A stretch of 64,000 nt of DNA from Topomyia yanbarensis (taxonomy: Eukaryota; Arthropoda; Insecta; Diptera; Culicidae), in contig NC_080670.1 in NCBI RefSeq assembly GCF_030247195.1, positions 32,040,497 to 32,104,496 on the forward strand, written 5' to 3'. Of the stretch, positions 1 through 12,779 are shown piece after piece; positions within the stretch are counted from its first letter, which is position 1, and each line of letters starts with the position of its first letter. Both the position numbers and the translations under genes were made by a program. Under the pieces are notes generated by a model that saw nothing but the letters and a program-made list of their open reading frames with translations, did no database searches and was not told where the DNA came from.

Positions 1-362
1 GTAAGTTGTCGCATTTCAAAACAGTGTTTCAATAATTGATATCATTCTCTTATCCTTCTTCATACCATGAGCTGTTCTTTCGTATTATATGTAATGTAAA
101 AATTCATAGCCAGCCATCTATTTTTTATTGGGTTTCGCCAAATTTAAATTGATGTATATATACCTACTGAACTATAGGTTTCTACCTTGCTGTAGTATTT
201 GAAGCGAAGCTAGTGTAATGCGGCATTACCGTATAACCCAGACCGTCGAACGAGGCGACAGCCGACCAAAAATCGGAAACGGCTCGTTTGCCCGCTGTGG
301 TCAAATTTAAAATTTGCCTGTTCCCCTAAAGATAAAAAAAAATATGTCAAGGTCAGTGTGAT
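1..362. other. unassigned non-coding sequence
   Basis: No supported gene. A short perfect palindrome (GTAATGC, G, GCATTAC) lies at 215-229. The stretch near 60-110 shares the words 'catgagctgttctt' with the diverged repeat pair at 36.2 and 37.3 kb, so it is probably old transposon-derived DNA. Confidence 0.4.
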
Positions 363-560
363 CACTTCTCAACATTATGGTCAAATGTCCGTTACACCAA
401 ATGACCCTCACTATACGCACAATTAGAAACCTTACCAAATGGCCGTTATGCCAAATGACCTAACCTTCTGAGTGATCAATTCTCAAATTTGTGCCAAATG
501 ATTGTTATAACAAACAACTGTTATGCCAAATGTCCGTTATGCTAAATGATTTCATGCCAA
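363..560. repeat. degenerate CCAAATG minisatellite
   Basis: The words CCAAATG and GTTATGCCAAATG recur about eight times in 200 bases with irregular spacing (for example near 385, 395, 435, 453, 493 and 525). It is a decayed short tandem repeat with no coding potential. Confidence 0.6.
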
Positions 561-2085
561 TTTTATGTTGTACCGACATTCAATTAGCAAAAGGCTGAAA
601 GGTGCGAAGTATTTTCAATATTAAGAGCCGAACCGGGCTGTAGCTTACTAGTGACAAGTTTGGGACAGAGTTGCTCAATGGAAGCTGCAATTTCGAAGCG
701 AGGTAAAAGTAAAATCCGTTTATCTTAGAATTTTCCTATACTCATTTGTATTTCAACGCAGCGTTTCATTAATTAACTCGCATCACTCGCTAGTCGTGCT
801 AGCAAAACAACCACTTCGTACGAAGATATGGATACAGTTGCGTCTTGTTTTTATAAACTAGTCGGGATTTTTTCTTGACAATATCTGGAGCTTTATGAAA
901 TTTTATCGTGACTAAAAACTGACCTTTCAATATGGACCTTCCTTCGTTTATGTCTTATGTTGTACTGCATGAAATTAATCAATTTTTTTTGCAATTCTGT
1001 CGAAAATATGTTCCGCAAAGTTGTATTAAATTTTGAAGCGTGCGTGGCATAGATTAATAACGAAAAAATCGTGCTTTGAAAAATCTTTCGAAAACTGCTC
1101 GGAAAAGGTGAAAATCATCCATATTGAGCTGTTTGGATCGAGCGGAGCATCTCCGCAAAGGGATCCACTATACCGAGAAGAAAATATTTGTAAGAAATGC
1201 ACGGCTGGGTGGATCGCCCTTATCAGCGCTATCGAACCAAGCAGTAGAATTGGAAAATCTTTTTCCTCGCCAGCTATTATTTTGATTCCCGAAGGATGGA
1301 AAGTACATACGGAAAAAACGGGGTTTTTTAAACATCCGACGGTTTTGGTTCCCGCTAATTTCGTGCATCGAGCCGCCAATCTTGAACAGAAAGAATTGTG
1401 AATTAAGTCGAATGCGGCTATTAAAACCCATCGAATTGATCGTATTTTCGGTGGACTGTATATCAGCAAGAAGAGAAAAGACGATTAATAGGAAGCTGAC
1501 TGGCTTGCTTTAGTTTGTCCAGTTCCGTGCTACTAGCGATCAAAAGTATGCGTCTGCCTCAGTGTACTGTCTACATTATCTAGTTTCTACGGCTACGTGC
1601 TAGTAGCCTTGACTAATTGGAACAAACATTTCCCACTCGAAGAATATCTTCTTTAGCAGACAATATTGTCCTTATCAGCGATATCAAACCATTCAGAAGA
1701 ATTGAAATTTGAATATCATGTCAGAATTGCATTCATTATCCAAATCTTCGAATGCAAAGCATCACTCATCAACACAGTGGTGGATCTAGGAGGAAGGTGC
1801 TGGGATACTCCCCCCACGAATTTTTTGTAATTTGTTGGGAAATTTAAAATTAGTTTCAATTTTACATTCGTCCCAACCTCAAAATCATTTCAAACCAAAA
1901 TTTGACCACCAAATTGGTTTTGGTTAAATGAAGTTATTACGTAGTACGTACTGTACAACGTTATTTTTTAATCGAAAATTCGCATTCTCCCCTATCCCTC
2001 CAAAAAAAAATTCTGGATCCGTCCTGAATCAATACCAACACCAACATCAGATTCAATATCATTCTATAAGAGAATAATTTAAGTA
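561..2085. other. unassigned sequence
   Basis: Overlapping open frames on both strands at 1026-1469 (122 and 147 residues) show no family signature and shadow each other. The phrasing around 990-1030 (a Cys-Gly-Lys-like 'ttccgcaaagttgta') resembles dispersed mosquito repeats. No gene is called. Confidence 0.4.
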
Positions 2086-2305
2086 CACTCAGGTTTTTTT
2101 TTCGCGGGGGATACAGGACGCGTATATGAAAACCGCGCAAATTTCGAAATCCGCGTAAATGAAAACCGCGTAAATTTCAAAATCTGCGTCGATGGAACCC
2201 TCGTTAATGGATACCGCGTAAATTAAAAAATCCGCGTAAATGAAAACTGCGTAAATTTCAAAATCCGCGTAAATTAAAAAAAATGCACAAAAAAATACCC
2301 GAGTG
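2086..2305. mobile_element. 220-bp TA-flanked MITE with internal minisatellite
   Basis: The left end reads CACTCAGGTTTTTTTT. The reverse complement of the right end reads CACTCGGGTATTTTTTT. Both ends abut TA (2084-2085 and 2306-2307), as for Tc1/mariner-type MITEs. The interior is a degenerate repeat of about 18 bp alternating CCGCGTAAAT and GAAAACCGCG or TTTCAAAATC. It has no transposase and is non-autonomous. Confidence 0.7.
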
Positions 2306-2610
2306 TACATTCATTTGAAGAATTAAAGTTGAATTAACAGCCCGAAGTGTGTGTAGTCACAACATTCCGGTTATGTCACAAACATTACACACCAATCTTT
2401 TTTTAATTTAATACAGACCAATTTCAACACAGGAAGGATTCCTTTTCATGGGCGACGAAGCCTATGTCAAGAAGAATTTCACGCAGGTTCCCGGATAAAA
2501 GTTTTATCTCATCACAGCACGGGGTGATGTCTGCAGTTTATTGAGGCTCTTTATTCCCCAAATACGGGCGATCTAGCAAGCAATTTGCGTCTGCGGGCTC
2601 CAAATCATGT

Positions 2611-2900
2611 TTTACATTTCTTATAAAAGAAATGTATAGAATTCGCTCAAACTTTCAAGATTTTTTCCGAGGCCCGGAGGGACGAGTCTTATATACCAAT
2701 CGACTCAGCTCGACGATTTGGGACAATGTCTGTGTGTGTGTGTGTGTGTCTGTGTGTGTGTGTATGTAACGGACAAATTCTCATTCGTGTTTCTCAGCAA
2801 TGGCTGAACCGATCTTATCCAAACCAATTTTAAATGAAAGATCTAAAAAACAGTATGAACGCTATTAATTTGTTTTTGATTCTGATGTTTAGTTTCCAAG
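2611..2900. repeat. dispersed GT-core repeat, copy 1
   Basis: The copy starts with an 'acatttcttataaaagaaatgtata' palindrome-like head. It then has 'ggcccggaggg', 'ccaatcgactcagctcg', a GT microsatellite (about 2731-2764) and 'tctcagcaatggctgaaccgat'. The same ordered words occur at 4111-4560 and in part at 4590-4660, so this is one repeat family. I associate this type with culicine genomes. Confidence 0.65.
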
Positions 2901-4110
2901 ATATGAATGTTTGAATGCGTAAAAACGGCGTTTTTTGCAGTTTTTTTGAATTATCTGCCGAAATTGACAATATAGATTAACAATTTATATGTTTTTAGAC
3001 AGCTTTAACGAATACCTTTCGAACAAGCTATAGATTGTTGAAATCGGACTATTATAAAAAGAGATATTTAACATTAAATGCGGACGAAAGATTTTTATCA
3101 TTTCCCATTGCCAGAAATATGACCAAAAACATGTAATCTATTATTAACGCCAAAACGGCTTATTTTAGGTCAATAGTATCTTCGGAGAATTTAATGGAGG
3201 TAATATGCCCTTTCTTTTGGTATAGTGCTTTTGCTGATTAATCTCCCTATGAGTGAGATATTTTCATAAATTTTCTTGGAAGTGATTATATCGAAATGAT
3301 GCCTTCAGCAAATTTGTAGCTCTTACTTTTGCGAATAACTTTACTGAAGACTTCAATTATCTATTTTGATTACTTTAAAAGTTATGGCTTGTTGTTTGTG
3401 GATTACCTTTTGTCGCCTATTTATTGTTCAATATAGTAATAATCCATTGAAATAAGCCAAACATTATTACGATAAAACGAATTTTGTATTTCATTTTTCT
3501 ATCTACAACCGCTAGAAATAATCACCGAACACTTCCAAGTTGTCTGGAAGGAACTTGATAACTTATCAGTGCAAAAATGTTCATTTGTACGAACCTTCTG
3601 ACTGCAATTTTTCTAACTTATAACCATCGGATCGATCTGAAACATATCGGAACATGAAAAGCGAAATAAATAATTCCAAGCAACGGCGTAGCCAAGAGAA
3701 GGTTTTGGGGTTTAACACCATACAACCCCCCTCCCCCCCCCACCACAACCAAAAAAAAATAATGGATTGAAGTTGAAAATTTATTGATGCAGACTGATTT
3801 AATTCAATATTACAATAACAATTATCTGATCCGTAGATTGATAACCTGTTGTTTTAAACATCATGAGGACTTTTGATAAATTGTCGGAATGGGGTCCTGA
3901 TATGTAACTGATCTATTGGTCTTGATTTCACAGTTGTCTAATAGCATCAATATCAAATTCCTGCCTAAAAACATTCCAATAGAAAATTCCAGAGTTCTGT
4001 AATCAATCATAATCCTCAGATTTCTTTTCAAATTGAGCTCGCTTTTGTAGAGATGTACTGTAATAAAGGTCTTTATTTAATAGGAAGCGAAGTTAAAATT
4101 GATTTAAAAA
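2901..4110. other. unassigned sequence with C-rich run
   Basis: No gene. The part up to about 3400 may be the continuation of the GT-core repeat. A homopolymer-like C run (CCCCCCTCCCCCCCC, about 3727-3741) is followed by an A run. Confidence 0.35.
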
Positions 4111-4560
4111 ATGCATAACTTTCAACATTTGCTAAAAATGTTTTTGCCTTTCTCATACACTCTAAAATTCGTCAATCTAATCCCGACCCGGAGGGCCAAG
4201 TGTTATATGCCAATCAACTCAGTTCGTCGAGATCGGAAAATGTCTGTGTGTATGTATGTGTGTGTATATGTGTATGTGGAAAAAAATGTGACCTTGGTTT
4301 CTCAGAGATGGCTGGACCGATTTGCACAAAGTTAGTCTCAAATTAAAGGTACAACCTTCCCATCGGCTGCAATTGATTTTTTTATTGATTGGACTTCCGG
4401 TTCCAGAGTTACGAGTTGAAGAGTGCAATCACACATCAAATTCCAATATAAACTGAAATGAAACATTTGCAAAATCAAATTTGTATTTTTGATGCCAAAT
4501 GACTTTAAAATGCATGAAACATTGAGATTTGATGTAAACTCGAAAAAAATAATGTTTGAC
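4111..4560. repeat. dispersed GT-core repeat, copy 2
   Basis: The order of words matches the copy at 2611: 'cccgacccggagggccaag', 'gccaatcaactcagttcg', an interrupted GT run at 4240-4280, and 'tctcagagatggctggaccgat'. The small open frames here are shadows of the repeat. Confidence 0.65.
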
Positions 4561-4589
4561 AAAAATTGACTTTTTTGGACTTTTGCACA

Positions 4590-4665
4590 TTTTTGCTTTT
4601 CTTATATAGAAAGGTTATGCAATCACTCTAAAAATCGACAATCATACCGGCCCGGAGGGAGTATG
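4590..4665. repeat. dispersed GT-core repeat, truncated copy 3
   Basis: Only the head is present: 'tttcttatatagaaaggttatg', then 'cactctaaaaatcgacaatc', then 'ggcccggaggga'. It breaks off before the GT core. Confidence 0.55.
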
Positions 4666-5873
4666 CAGTGAGGGGTTGCTACTTTAAAATTAAAACTAGT
4701 TTAAAATTTCTTAACATGTTAAAAATTTTCGGCAGGACCCGGACCGCCCGGATCTTTCTCCATGATCCGCCGCTGGTTTCAAGCGATGTTTCAGTATCAC
4801 ATAGTATCTCAAGATCGTGGCTGTTGATCCATTGTATGTATGTGCAAATCGTACTGAACATGTACTATTCATTTCCACCATTGTATTGAACATAACCAGC
4901 CATGGAATCGTAGTCTGGACAAATGAGAAAAGCACAATTGCACCACTAGGTGGATTAAAACAGGTTTTTATTTTGGGAATGCGTCGAGTTGAGACGAAAA
5001 CGTAATATGATTAATAACGAGGATAACACTTTCCGAATGTAGAGAGAAATTTATGAAAAATGACGATTTCTATGCGACTCTAGCAGGTCCTGATCGATTT
5101 TGATGAGCATTTCATTTTTGTTGTAATAAATTGAAACCCCAATTTTATCAGCCAAATATGAACACATGTTTGATGGGCTCTAGCAGACGAACAAGACTGA
5201 ATTCGAGTAAATCCTTTCTTGAGCATGTTTCCTTATCATGAAGATGGAAATATGCAAAAATAAAAGGTTCATCATAATCAGAAATAGTTATCAGACCACA
5301 TCAAGGGACGGGAAGAATATTTTAACAGTTTCAGTTTATTATAAAGAAAAAAAATTGCCCGATTTAGTCAATGTCACTATTTTGTCAGCCTAAAATGCAC
5401 CACGAGACTGATGAAAATGGGTCTTTATTGTATGTATTATTCACTGTGTTTCACATTAATAGGTACATTTAATTTTTGGGGATTTTTTATTGCTTCGAGC
5501 TACAACAATTTTTAGGTAGTTTTCAAGGGACTATAGACTTCTTCCAAAATTTGGCGAACCTATTCCAATTCGTATACCAATTAATTGGTATACTTAAGGG
5601 TTTATATGTTGCAGATAGAGAAAAAACTGAAATTTTCAGCTTTTTTCCTACACAATATTACGAAAGCAATTTTACCTAATAAGTTTGTGAAAATTATAAA
5701 ATATTTGAAATTTTTTAATAGTTTTATTTTTTTATTTAACCGCGATTTTTTAATAAATAGTGACCAAATCAAGGAAGTCACCTTTAGAAAAAGTCGATGT
5801 CGAAGTAAAATTTGGAACTATGCACGCATGCACTTCAGAGATAGCGTGATATCAGAAGCTGCGATTTCATGTC
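4666..5873. other. unassigned AT-rich sequence
   Basis: Only short open frames without recognisable motifs (61-128 codons). No repeat is recognised by eye. Confidence 0.35.
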
Positions 5874-6535
5874 AACGCTTTTTTGTGAAAAGGGCGATAC
5901 TTACAATTGTAAACATAAGGCTTTTTTCATACATGCGAATGGGGGCTTTGAAACGCAACAAATTAACCTAAAAATTTGGATTCTACGATATTGCTTTCTT
6001 AAACTACAGCAAAAAATACAACGGGCGAAACTGTATTTTGTTTGTTTATTTAAGCCCTCCACACTCCATGCAAACAAACAGGGCGATACTTTTTTTGCTA
6101 GCAGTTTTGAGGCGAAACTGTTTTTTTTTTTTCGTATTTTTAGGAATATTATGCTGATACCGACTGTAAATAGTAACAATGATCGCTATTGAAAAAACCC
6201 GGACGAAATCGGTGGTGTAAAACGTTAGTTATTGTAAAAAAACGTAAGGGCGATACTTCAATGGTGATAGATGGGACCGAAAAAGTAAACAATCGCCAAA
6301 GGGGCGATACTATCATTTTGTCAATTTGAATAGCAAAAACAAATTTTAATTTAATAATTTCAAATACTTTATAAAGTTTTGGGTTTCGATCACTGAATCA
6401 TGCAATCAAGAATGTAAAAAAAAACTCAATAGCTCCTAAATAGGAAATAAAACCAAGTCTGGAAATATTCACTGTTGATTTTCTTTGAATGGTATCACTG
6501 CTAGTATCGCCCTTTTCAAGAAAAAGCGTAGATTT
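5874..6535. repeat. GGGCGATACT repeat cluster with inverted ends
   Basis: GGGCGATACT or close variants occur at about 5890, 6024, 6082, 6248 and 6302 on plus, and once inverted at about 6503. The outer copies have longer arms: 'cttttttgtgaaaagggcgatact' on the left and, on the opposite strand, 'ctttttcttgaaaagggcgatact' on the right. This suggests a small foldback or MITE-like element. No target duplication was established. Confidence 0.5.
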
Positions 6536-7741
6536 CTTAGTTCTCAGTCGCGTTGGAAATTTGAGTAAAGTATAAACTTCAAAACAATAAAAAAATCGAT
6601 TTTTTGGCTCAGTACAATATATAACCCCTTTAGGAAAATTCAGTTTTCCCACCACAATGCATTGATTGAGAAATTTAGATATTTTATTAACAGAGCATTA
6701 GCAATAATTCGTTTGTATGTCTATTTTATGGCCCATTTTTTCGCTTTCTCATTGCTTTGATTTGAGATTTCTAGCACTGATGTTGTCCTATGCTGATTTG
6801 AGCGATTCTCTGAGTCCTGCCACTATCCCATGTAGTATGTGTTATCAAAAACATCACGAAGCATCAAGCTCTAAATGTTCTCAAACGATATAATATCCGA
6901 AGAGAGTGATAAGAGTTATAAGAAATGTCTCATCACACTGTTTGGTGGATTAAAAGCGTTTTTTTGTGACCAAATAAAACGTTAAACTCGAAGCCGTATA
7001 AGCAACAGTAGCATAATAAATGCATACTACCTTTTATTAAGGTTCACAGAGGCCCAATGAAGCTGTGGCTGGATACGGCACAAGCTGCCAGTGCCGTCTG
7101 GAGGTGCCGTAATGATACGGTAAGGTGGATATCGTGCAAAAGGATATCACTCCATTTAACTACTCGTAATATCGTTCAAACGAAAAGTATTAGTAATTAT
7201 TAAGCGGAAATTGAGGAAAATTGTACAGACAACTAATGGATTCTGTACGAATTAACGTTTGAAAAAAAAAACGCTGAGGTGGACAAGATGTAATGTAAGG
7301 ACGATTGTGATTTTTTATGAACCTCATTTTGATATATTTTTCTTATCTTTATCTCATTCATCTTTCTCAAGATATCTACGAATTATTGACCAAGCATTTA
7401 TCTCTTAAAAAGACAGGATACCTATGCCTTAAATTCAATCAAATAAAATTCTGCGGTTCATCACATACACACTTTTCTGTGGTGAAAAAAAATATATTTT
7501 TATGGTGGCCTACAATTGTGTGTACTATAATTGAATAACGATAACATTTCGCTCTTTCTGTTATTCTAAACACTAGGACGGAGTAAAAACTGTGAAGCTA
7601 ACACCTACTACGTTCCGAAACAAAGTTGTTTTAATTTTAACTGAGCATGCATATTCAAAAACTGGTTAGTAGAATTTCGATACACTTTACTGATTAGCAA
7701 CTCGCTCTTCATTCAGTTGCTAGTTTTACGGTGTTGGCAAA
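6536..7741. other. unassigned sequence
   Basis: No gene or clear repeat. Contains short open frames without motifs. Confidence 0.35.
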
Positions 7742-7810
7742 ATGTCTGATGCAAAATTACGTATTGATTTAATGCAACTGTTCAACGATTTGCTACGTTC
7801 TCCATACATT
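7742..7810 (+). CDS. weak candidate first coding exon
   Basis: An ATG in good context (GGCAAAATG) opens 23 codons starting MSDAKLRIDL. They end exactly before a GTAAGG donor-like site at 7811. An initiator-like TTCAGTTG lies 25 bases upstream. If the donor is not used, the frame stops 15 codons later. No family is recognised and no downstream exon was found, so this may be coincidence. Confidence 0.12.
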
Positions 7811-7855
7811 GTAAGGAAAGGACAATCTGTACGTCACCCTACGAAAACTAAAAAC

Positions 7856-9415
7856 TGATTCCGTGTTACCAAAACATGATACTCATTATCCAAATACTTC
7901 ACTAATGTGTCATTATAATCTGAACTGTCAGTATGGAAATTTAATTCCATGAAATCGTTAGTTTACAAAAACGAATCGACACTGTATCGCTATTTAACCA
8001 CCGCCGCCGACAACAGCGCTAAGATTTAAAGACGAAAATAGAGCATCACTTTGTTGTGTGTGGTGACCTAACTGGCATCACATTACCGGATGATTCCCGC
8101 TCTGACTAGGGTAGGAGAGCAAGTTCGAGGTCGCGTATTTTCGTGTGGGGTAGGATCGGGGTAGAGGTTCGGGTGTGTCATTTCAATGTAGCAGCACAGA
8201 GTGATGAAAAGCGAAATGGCTTGTTTTCATTCGTTTGTCCCTATTTTTTTCGAAAAATAAAGTCACATGCAATACGAATTTCTTCTCTTTGTATTGGATA
8301 TAATCAAAAAATCAATTCCAATTGAGTTAATCACACGATGATTCTCCCCACGGACGAAGATTGTTGTGATAACTGATTAGCGACAGAAGGCGACAATCAG
8401 ATGACAATGGAAAACGATAACATCACATTAGCAGCACACCACCAGTCAGTCGGTGGTGGTGGTCGCGTCAGTCCACAAACCGGTTCAGACCGGGTGAAGC
8501 ACATTGTCAACCCATCGCCTTGATAGGACACATATCATATTCGTTTATCTGACCAGGAAACGTGGAAAAACTAATTTGCTTTCGCACAAATGCGCACATT
8601 CATCCGCCCCCGCACCGACCGACGAACGTAGTTTGGTCATGAGCTCGTGAGTCGTCCCCCTATACCCTCGTCATTGATATGCCAGCGCAAGGTCAATTTC
8701 TCCTCCGGGAAGAAACCAACGACCAAAAACTAGGTCAACGCGCAGCAAATGGCAGTTCAACTGAACTGTGTCACATGTGTACTCCCAACCACAACTGGAT
8801 GAGGATAGGTGGGGTGGTTCACTGTAATTACCAATTGCATACCCACCCCGTCCAGTGATGGGGCGAATGAAATACGACTAGCAGCCCTCACATGACTCGT
8901 TTCTGCGATTCGCAATCAGCTGGTTGGTTCAAACAAAAATGTATCGCCAAGGTCGGACCAGTCGTAAAAGTGCACTATTTTCAGCGTTTTCCAACAGTCA
9001 GTTTTGTATATAAACAAACAAACAGACCTCAAGGAATTCACACCGTTTGGTTTGAGCACATTTTCTCACTTTCTCTCCGATGGGAAAATCCGCTCACATT
9101 CTCGTTTCATTGAAGAAAAAAAATGCTGGCGAACCTTCAGAATTGGACACCTTTCAACTATTACGTCACCCTTCGACCATCCGAGAGTGGTTTTTCCCAA
9201 TCAGAACTGGATTTTCCCCCATTAAACCATGCTTCGTTGACAACTAGGTGTGAAGGTTTTGGTGATTCCATTCTGACTGGTCCAGTAGTTTTCCACTTGC
9301 ACGCACACACATTCACACAGCTAGTCGAAATATTGAAAAAGGTCATTGCTATTCGGACTGTTTCGTCCTCCTACCTGTTCACCCGAGAAGAATAGCATTT
9401 TCATTGATTCACTTA
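7856..9415. other. less repetitive, moderately GC-rich sequence
   Basis: Base composition differs from the flanking repeats. It contains 'ggtggtggtggtcgcg' and mixed CpG-containing sequence. Overlapping short frames on both strands near 8.9-9.4 kb have no recognised motif. It could be promoter-proximal or conserved non-coding DNA, which sequence alone cannot settle. Confidence 0.35.
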
Positions 9416-9597
9416 CATAACTTGTCGCGCTAACATTTTCCCACGGTCGTCCTCGTTGTAGATTTCCGTTCACAATTTTCCTCGTCTAGCTTTATGTCAC
9501 CAACGTTCCAAGAATTAGAAAAAATAGCACACTTTTTTCTTGGAAAAATGCTCCGGCGGAAAGAACTACCACCAACTTGTACCGTTACTTAGACTGA
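9416..9597 (-). promoter_or_regulatory. candidate minus-strand core promoter and first exon
   Basis: On the minus strand an insect initiator TCAGTC has its A at 9595. AGTTCT, a perfect RGWYVT downstream element, starts one base later than the strict +28 spacing (+29). About 180 bases downstream is a strong GTAAGT donor (9416-9411). Just before it an ATG in good context starts MLARQV. The region is less repetitive. Each signal is individually common by chance. Confidence 0.25.
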
Positions 9598-10690
9598 CTG
9601 CTACTGCACAAACCGTGTGGCCACTAGTGAGACCATGAACCCGGAACTACTCCGGAACTGCCACAAACACCACACGCACACTCCCCGCTATCAGAAAATC
9701 CAAATTTTCCGAATCGAATTTGCTGCTGCTCCAAACCCGAAAATTTGGACCAAACTCACTCAATCGCGCTGTCTTTCTAATGTCTGTCTGTGCCGTGGTG
9801 CTGGTGAGCATATCCCCGTTGCTGGCTGTGCGAGGAACCAATTTGCCATTCTCTCCTATATTGCTTACCTACCTCTGTGAATTCGCGAAAGGCGAATATT
9901 CTCCCTTTTGACATGGGCGCGCTCAGGCAGCAGTGTCCTCTCACGACACGATATGCGTTCTGTTCTCTCTCTCTTTCTCTCACATCATTGATCGAGTCCC
10001 GCGTCGGTCGTATCCATACATAACCTACAAAGTAGCGCGAAGGAAACATGTTGATTGGTTCACGTTACTTTTCACTGTCAATCAGCTGGTGGTTTTTATG
10101 TTGCTTTGGGGGAGACACGAGCTCCACTTGATTCGATACGAAGCGGTTTAGGATGAGTGCGCTGGACCAATATCTTTCGGAGTTATTTTGCCACTTTGTA
10201 CGAATCGTGCTGACGTTTATCACATACTGATTTGTTTACAGTCTCTCCCTTTATCCGAAGCGAAGTGTTTGTTGCGGAGCGCGATGCCGCTTCCTCTCTA
10301 TTTATCACACTTCCTTCTCTTTCACATGGTGAGAGATGGGGTAGAACTTTCCACGCGTTGGCAGTTGAAATTAGCCTTGGTATTGTACATTTTTTGTAGA
10401 TGAGAGGTATGAGAATCACTCAGAATTTCAAAATTTTCCTTCCGGTACTTTTCGGGTATTTTTGTAAATTTGTTCAGTAAGTATTTTTAACATTTTTGAA
10501 GTATCCTTTTTCGGAAAGGGTTTCTATTATCTGAGCTTTTTTAAATTTTAATAAGTTCTTCAGAATTCTAATATTTTTAACCGCCTTCTTTAGCTGTCAT
10601 TTCAAGCTTTTTTTCATCTCTTAAGTTTTTTTCGATCATTTTGCCCTAAGGCCCGTTAATCCTTTCGGGGCGAATTTTTTTATTCAAAAT
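9598..10690. other. less repetitive sequence with CT microsatellite
   Basis: An interrupted CT tract lies at about 9963-9989. No coding exon could be supported. Short frames on both strands at 9.6-10.4 kb overlap and lack motifs. Confidence 0.35.
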
Positions 10691-10699
10691 ACTGCTATT

Positions 10700-10910
10700 T
10701 TTAGTTTCATATAGGTTTTCGAGGTCGCTGATCCTGATTCTGACGTCGAAAATGTAAAATTCAAGGATCCAATATGGCGACTGTGCTTGGATAAATTTAA
10801 TGTTTTTCTTATATTGGCCTAAAACGTCTTACAACGAGGTTTTCGATGCCGCTGATTCTGATTCTGGCGTCGAAAATGGTAAATTCAAAATGGCGGATAC
10901 AATATGGGGG
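10700..10910. repeat. two tandem copies of a repeat of about 115 bp
   Basis: The segments 'ttttcgaggtcgctgatcc' to 'aatatggcg' and 'ttttcgatgccgctgattc' to 'aaaatggcgg' align over most of their length (about 10707-10785 and 10830-10895). The short open frame at 10800-11027 is a by-product. Confidence 0.55.
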
Positions 10911-12000
10911 GTTCCTTTGAAAACATCAATCGCAATGGTCCAATTTTGCTTAAAATGGCAAAAAAAATTACGCCATGATTTATTTTTTGACCGGTCGATG
11001 GACCAAAATCCAACATCACAAAAATAATTTTCACCCTAAGATACATGTGCAGTGTGCTACAGAAATCGAGCACCATTATTCCGAAAGTTGTTCCATTCCC
11101 TGCAGGGAGAATCGTATCGTTCAAGATGACTTTCAGTGATAATGAGGATACATCTTTACAGCGTCACTGTACGACCGTTGTAGATTTGCAGGTTTGCAAG
11201 TTTGGACCATTCCGCTGAACAAGAAAATGTTTTTGGATGAAACTGAAGTTAATATAATTTTGTTTTGCCATATATGTAATGCCGTACTGATAGAATTCAA
11301 CTGCTACAGCTTCGTTGAGTGTACCAATGCTAGTGTCAGTATTATGAAGACAACGCAGTCGAGTTACGATGCATGATGCATGCAGGAGCTTTTGCCCAGG
11401 TATCAATCGCGTCAAACGATTAAAAAACGAACATTGTTTTTAACTTTTTTTAATTGTTTTTAGGGATATCTCAGATGTGTTTTGTTTCAGGGATTTCAAA
11501 TGAAAATTTTACCTGTGTGTGTTTCGTTCACGGTATTGTCGGGCGCAGAAAGTTCGGCTCGTGGTGGTCATTACGAGAAGAAAAAGTAGCAGGAAGACTC
11601 ATACTCACCGCAGTGTATCAAATCCGAGAAAAAAGTGATCCTTTCAGAAAGTTTCTAAACGGACGCGGTGTATTCGGTAATGAAACTAAGCGTACACAAA
11701 AAGTGAAAAAATAGAAATAGAATTTAGAAAGAAAAATTAAACAGGTTGGTGAAACAGAAAGGGACAGTTCACGGAAAGCCAATTTGCATAGAAATATTTT
11801 GTGGTACAGCTGAGAGCAACCGAACCGAACATTAGAAATATTTATTTCATCCGGCTTCACTAGAATTGGATTAAATAAATCAGTACTATTCAAAGCTGTT
11901 ATCACAAGTGCAACAGTGTCCAGAATAGGATCTGCCAGCCGTCACTATCTGAAAACCGTCAAAACGTAGAAACCGTGCACTGCATTGAATTTGAGACATT
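10911..12000. other. unassigned sequence
   Basis: No gene supported. Short frames (60-95 codons) on both strands lack motifs. Confidence 0.35.
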
Positions 12001-12779
12001 TATAACACCATTACTCTTCAGTTGTGTATGCTGATTGATATGATGAAGCCGGAACTCGCTTATACAGCAATAAGACCCCCCATTTCAAGATCTACAGCTA
12101 ATGACGCGATGCTATCTTCCATCGCTACAAGTGCCTTTGGTTACGTTCGACGGGTCATGCGAAAAGTGATTCTCGTTTAAGTTGATGTTTACAGATACCA
12201 GTGGAATAAATCCATTTGCGGGACAGATACCAAGCGGCAGATATCATTGGTCAAGAAGCTCGACACGTGTGTAAAACCGTTGACGGAAAGTATCAAATCA
12301 GGAACGTCACGCTGGTAACAAGTGAAACGACTAGCTCAATCACAAGTGTCAAGACAATTATCGTTGTCCTCGATCTATAGGTCCATCCCGTCAATCGCTA
12401 ATGATCAATCGGTGTTTCGAATTGGCCCATTCGAACGAGCAGGTGTTGTCTGGTTCCGACGTTTAATAAACGAGTAGAATACTGCTGGAATCTGCTGCCG
12501 GAGAGGATGACTAATTCTACGCTCGATCTGAACCTTTCCGTACTGAGGAATACTAAGCTGAAATGGATTGAATTATGAGCCACTAATCGAATTTTTGAAG
12601 AGCTTCTACGAGTATAAATCCTGTGACGAGATTTGGCTGATATTTCGCCTGCTTGACATACGTCCGCAGGAGGTGTAACAAAAATGTCCTTTTGTATTCG
12701 CGAGTTTGGCAGCAACCCGGTGGATGCATTTTGAACGACAAGGAAAGGACTTAAAAAGCCTTTCAGGTTCATAATATTC

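Noticed and set aside
1026..1469. Overlapping 122- and 147-codon frames
   Set aside because: Opposite strands, no motif, in repeat-like DNA.
12398..12772. 124-codon minus frame
   Set aside because: Opposite strand just upstream of the decayed plus-strand transposase. No motif of its own.
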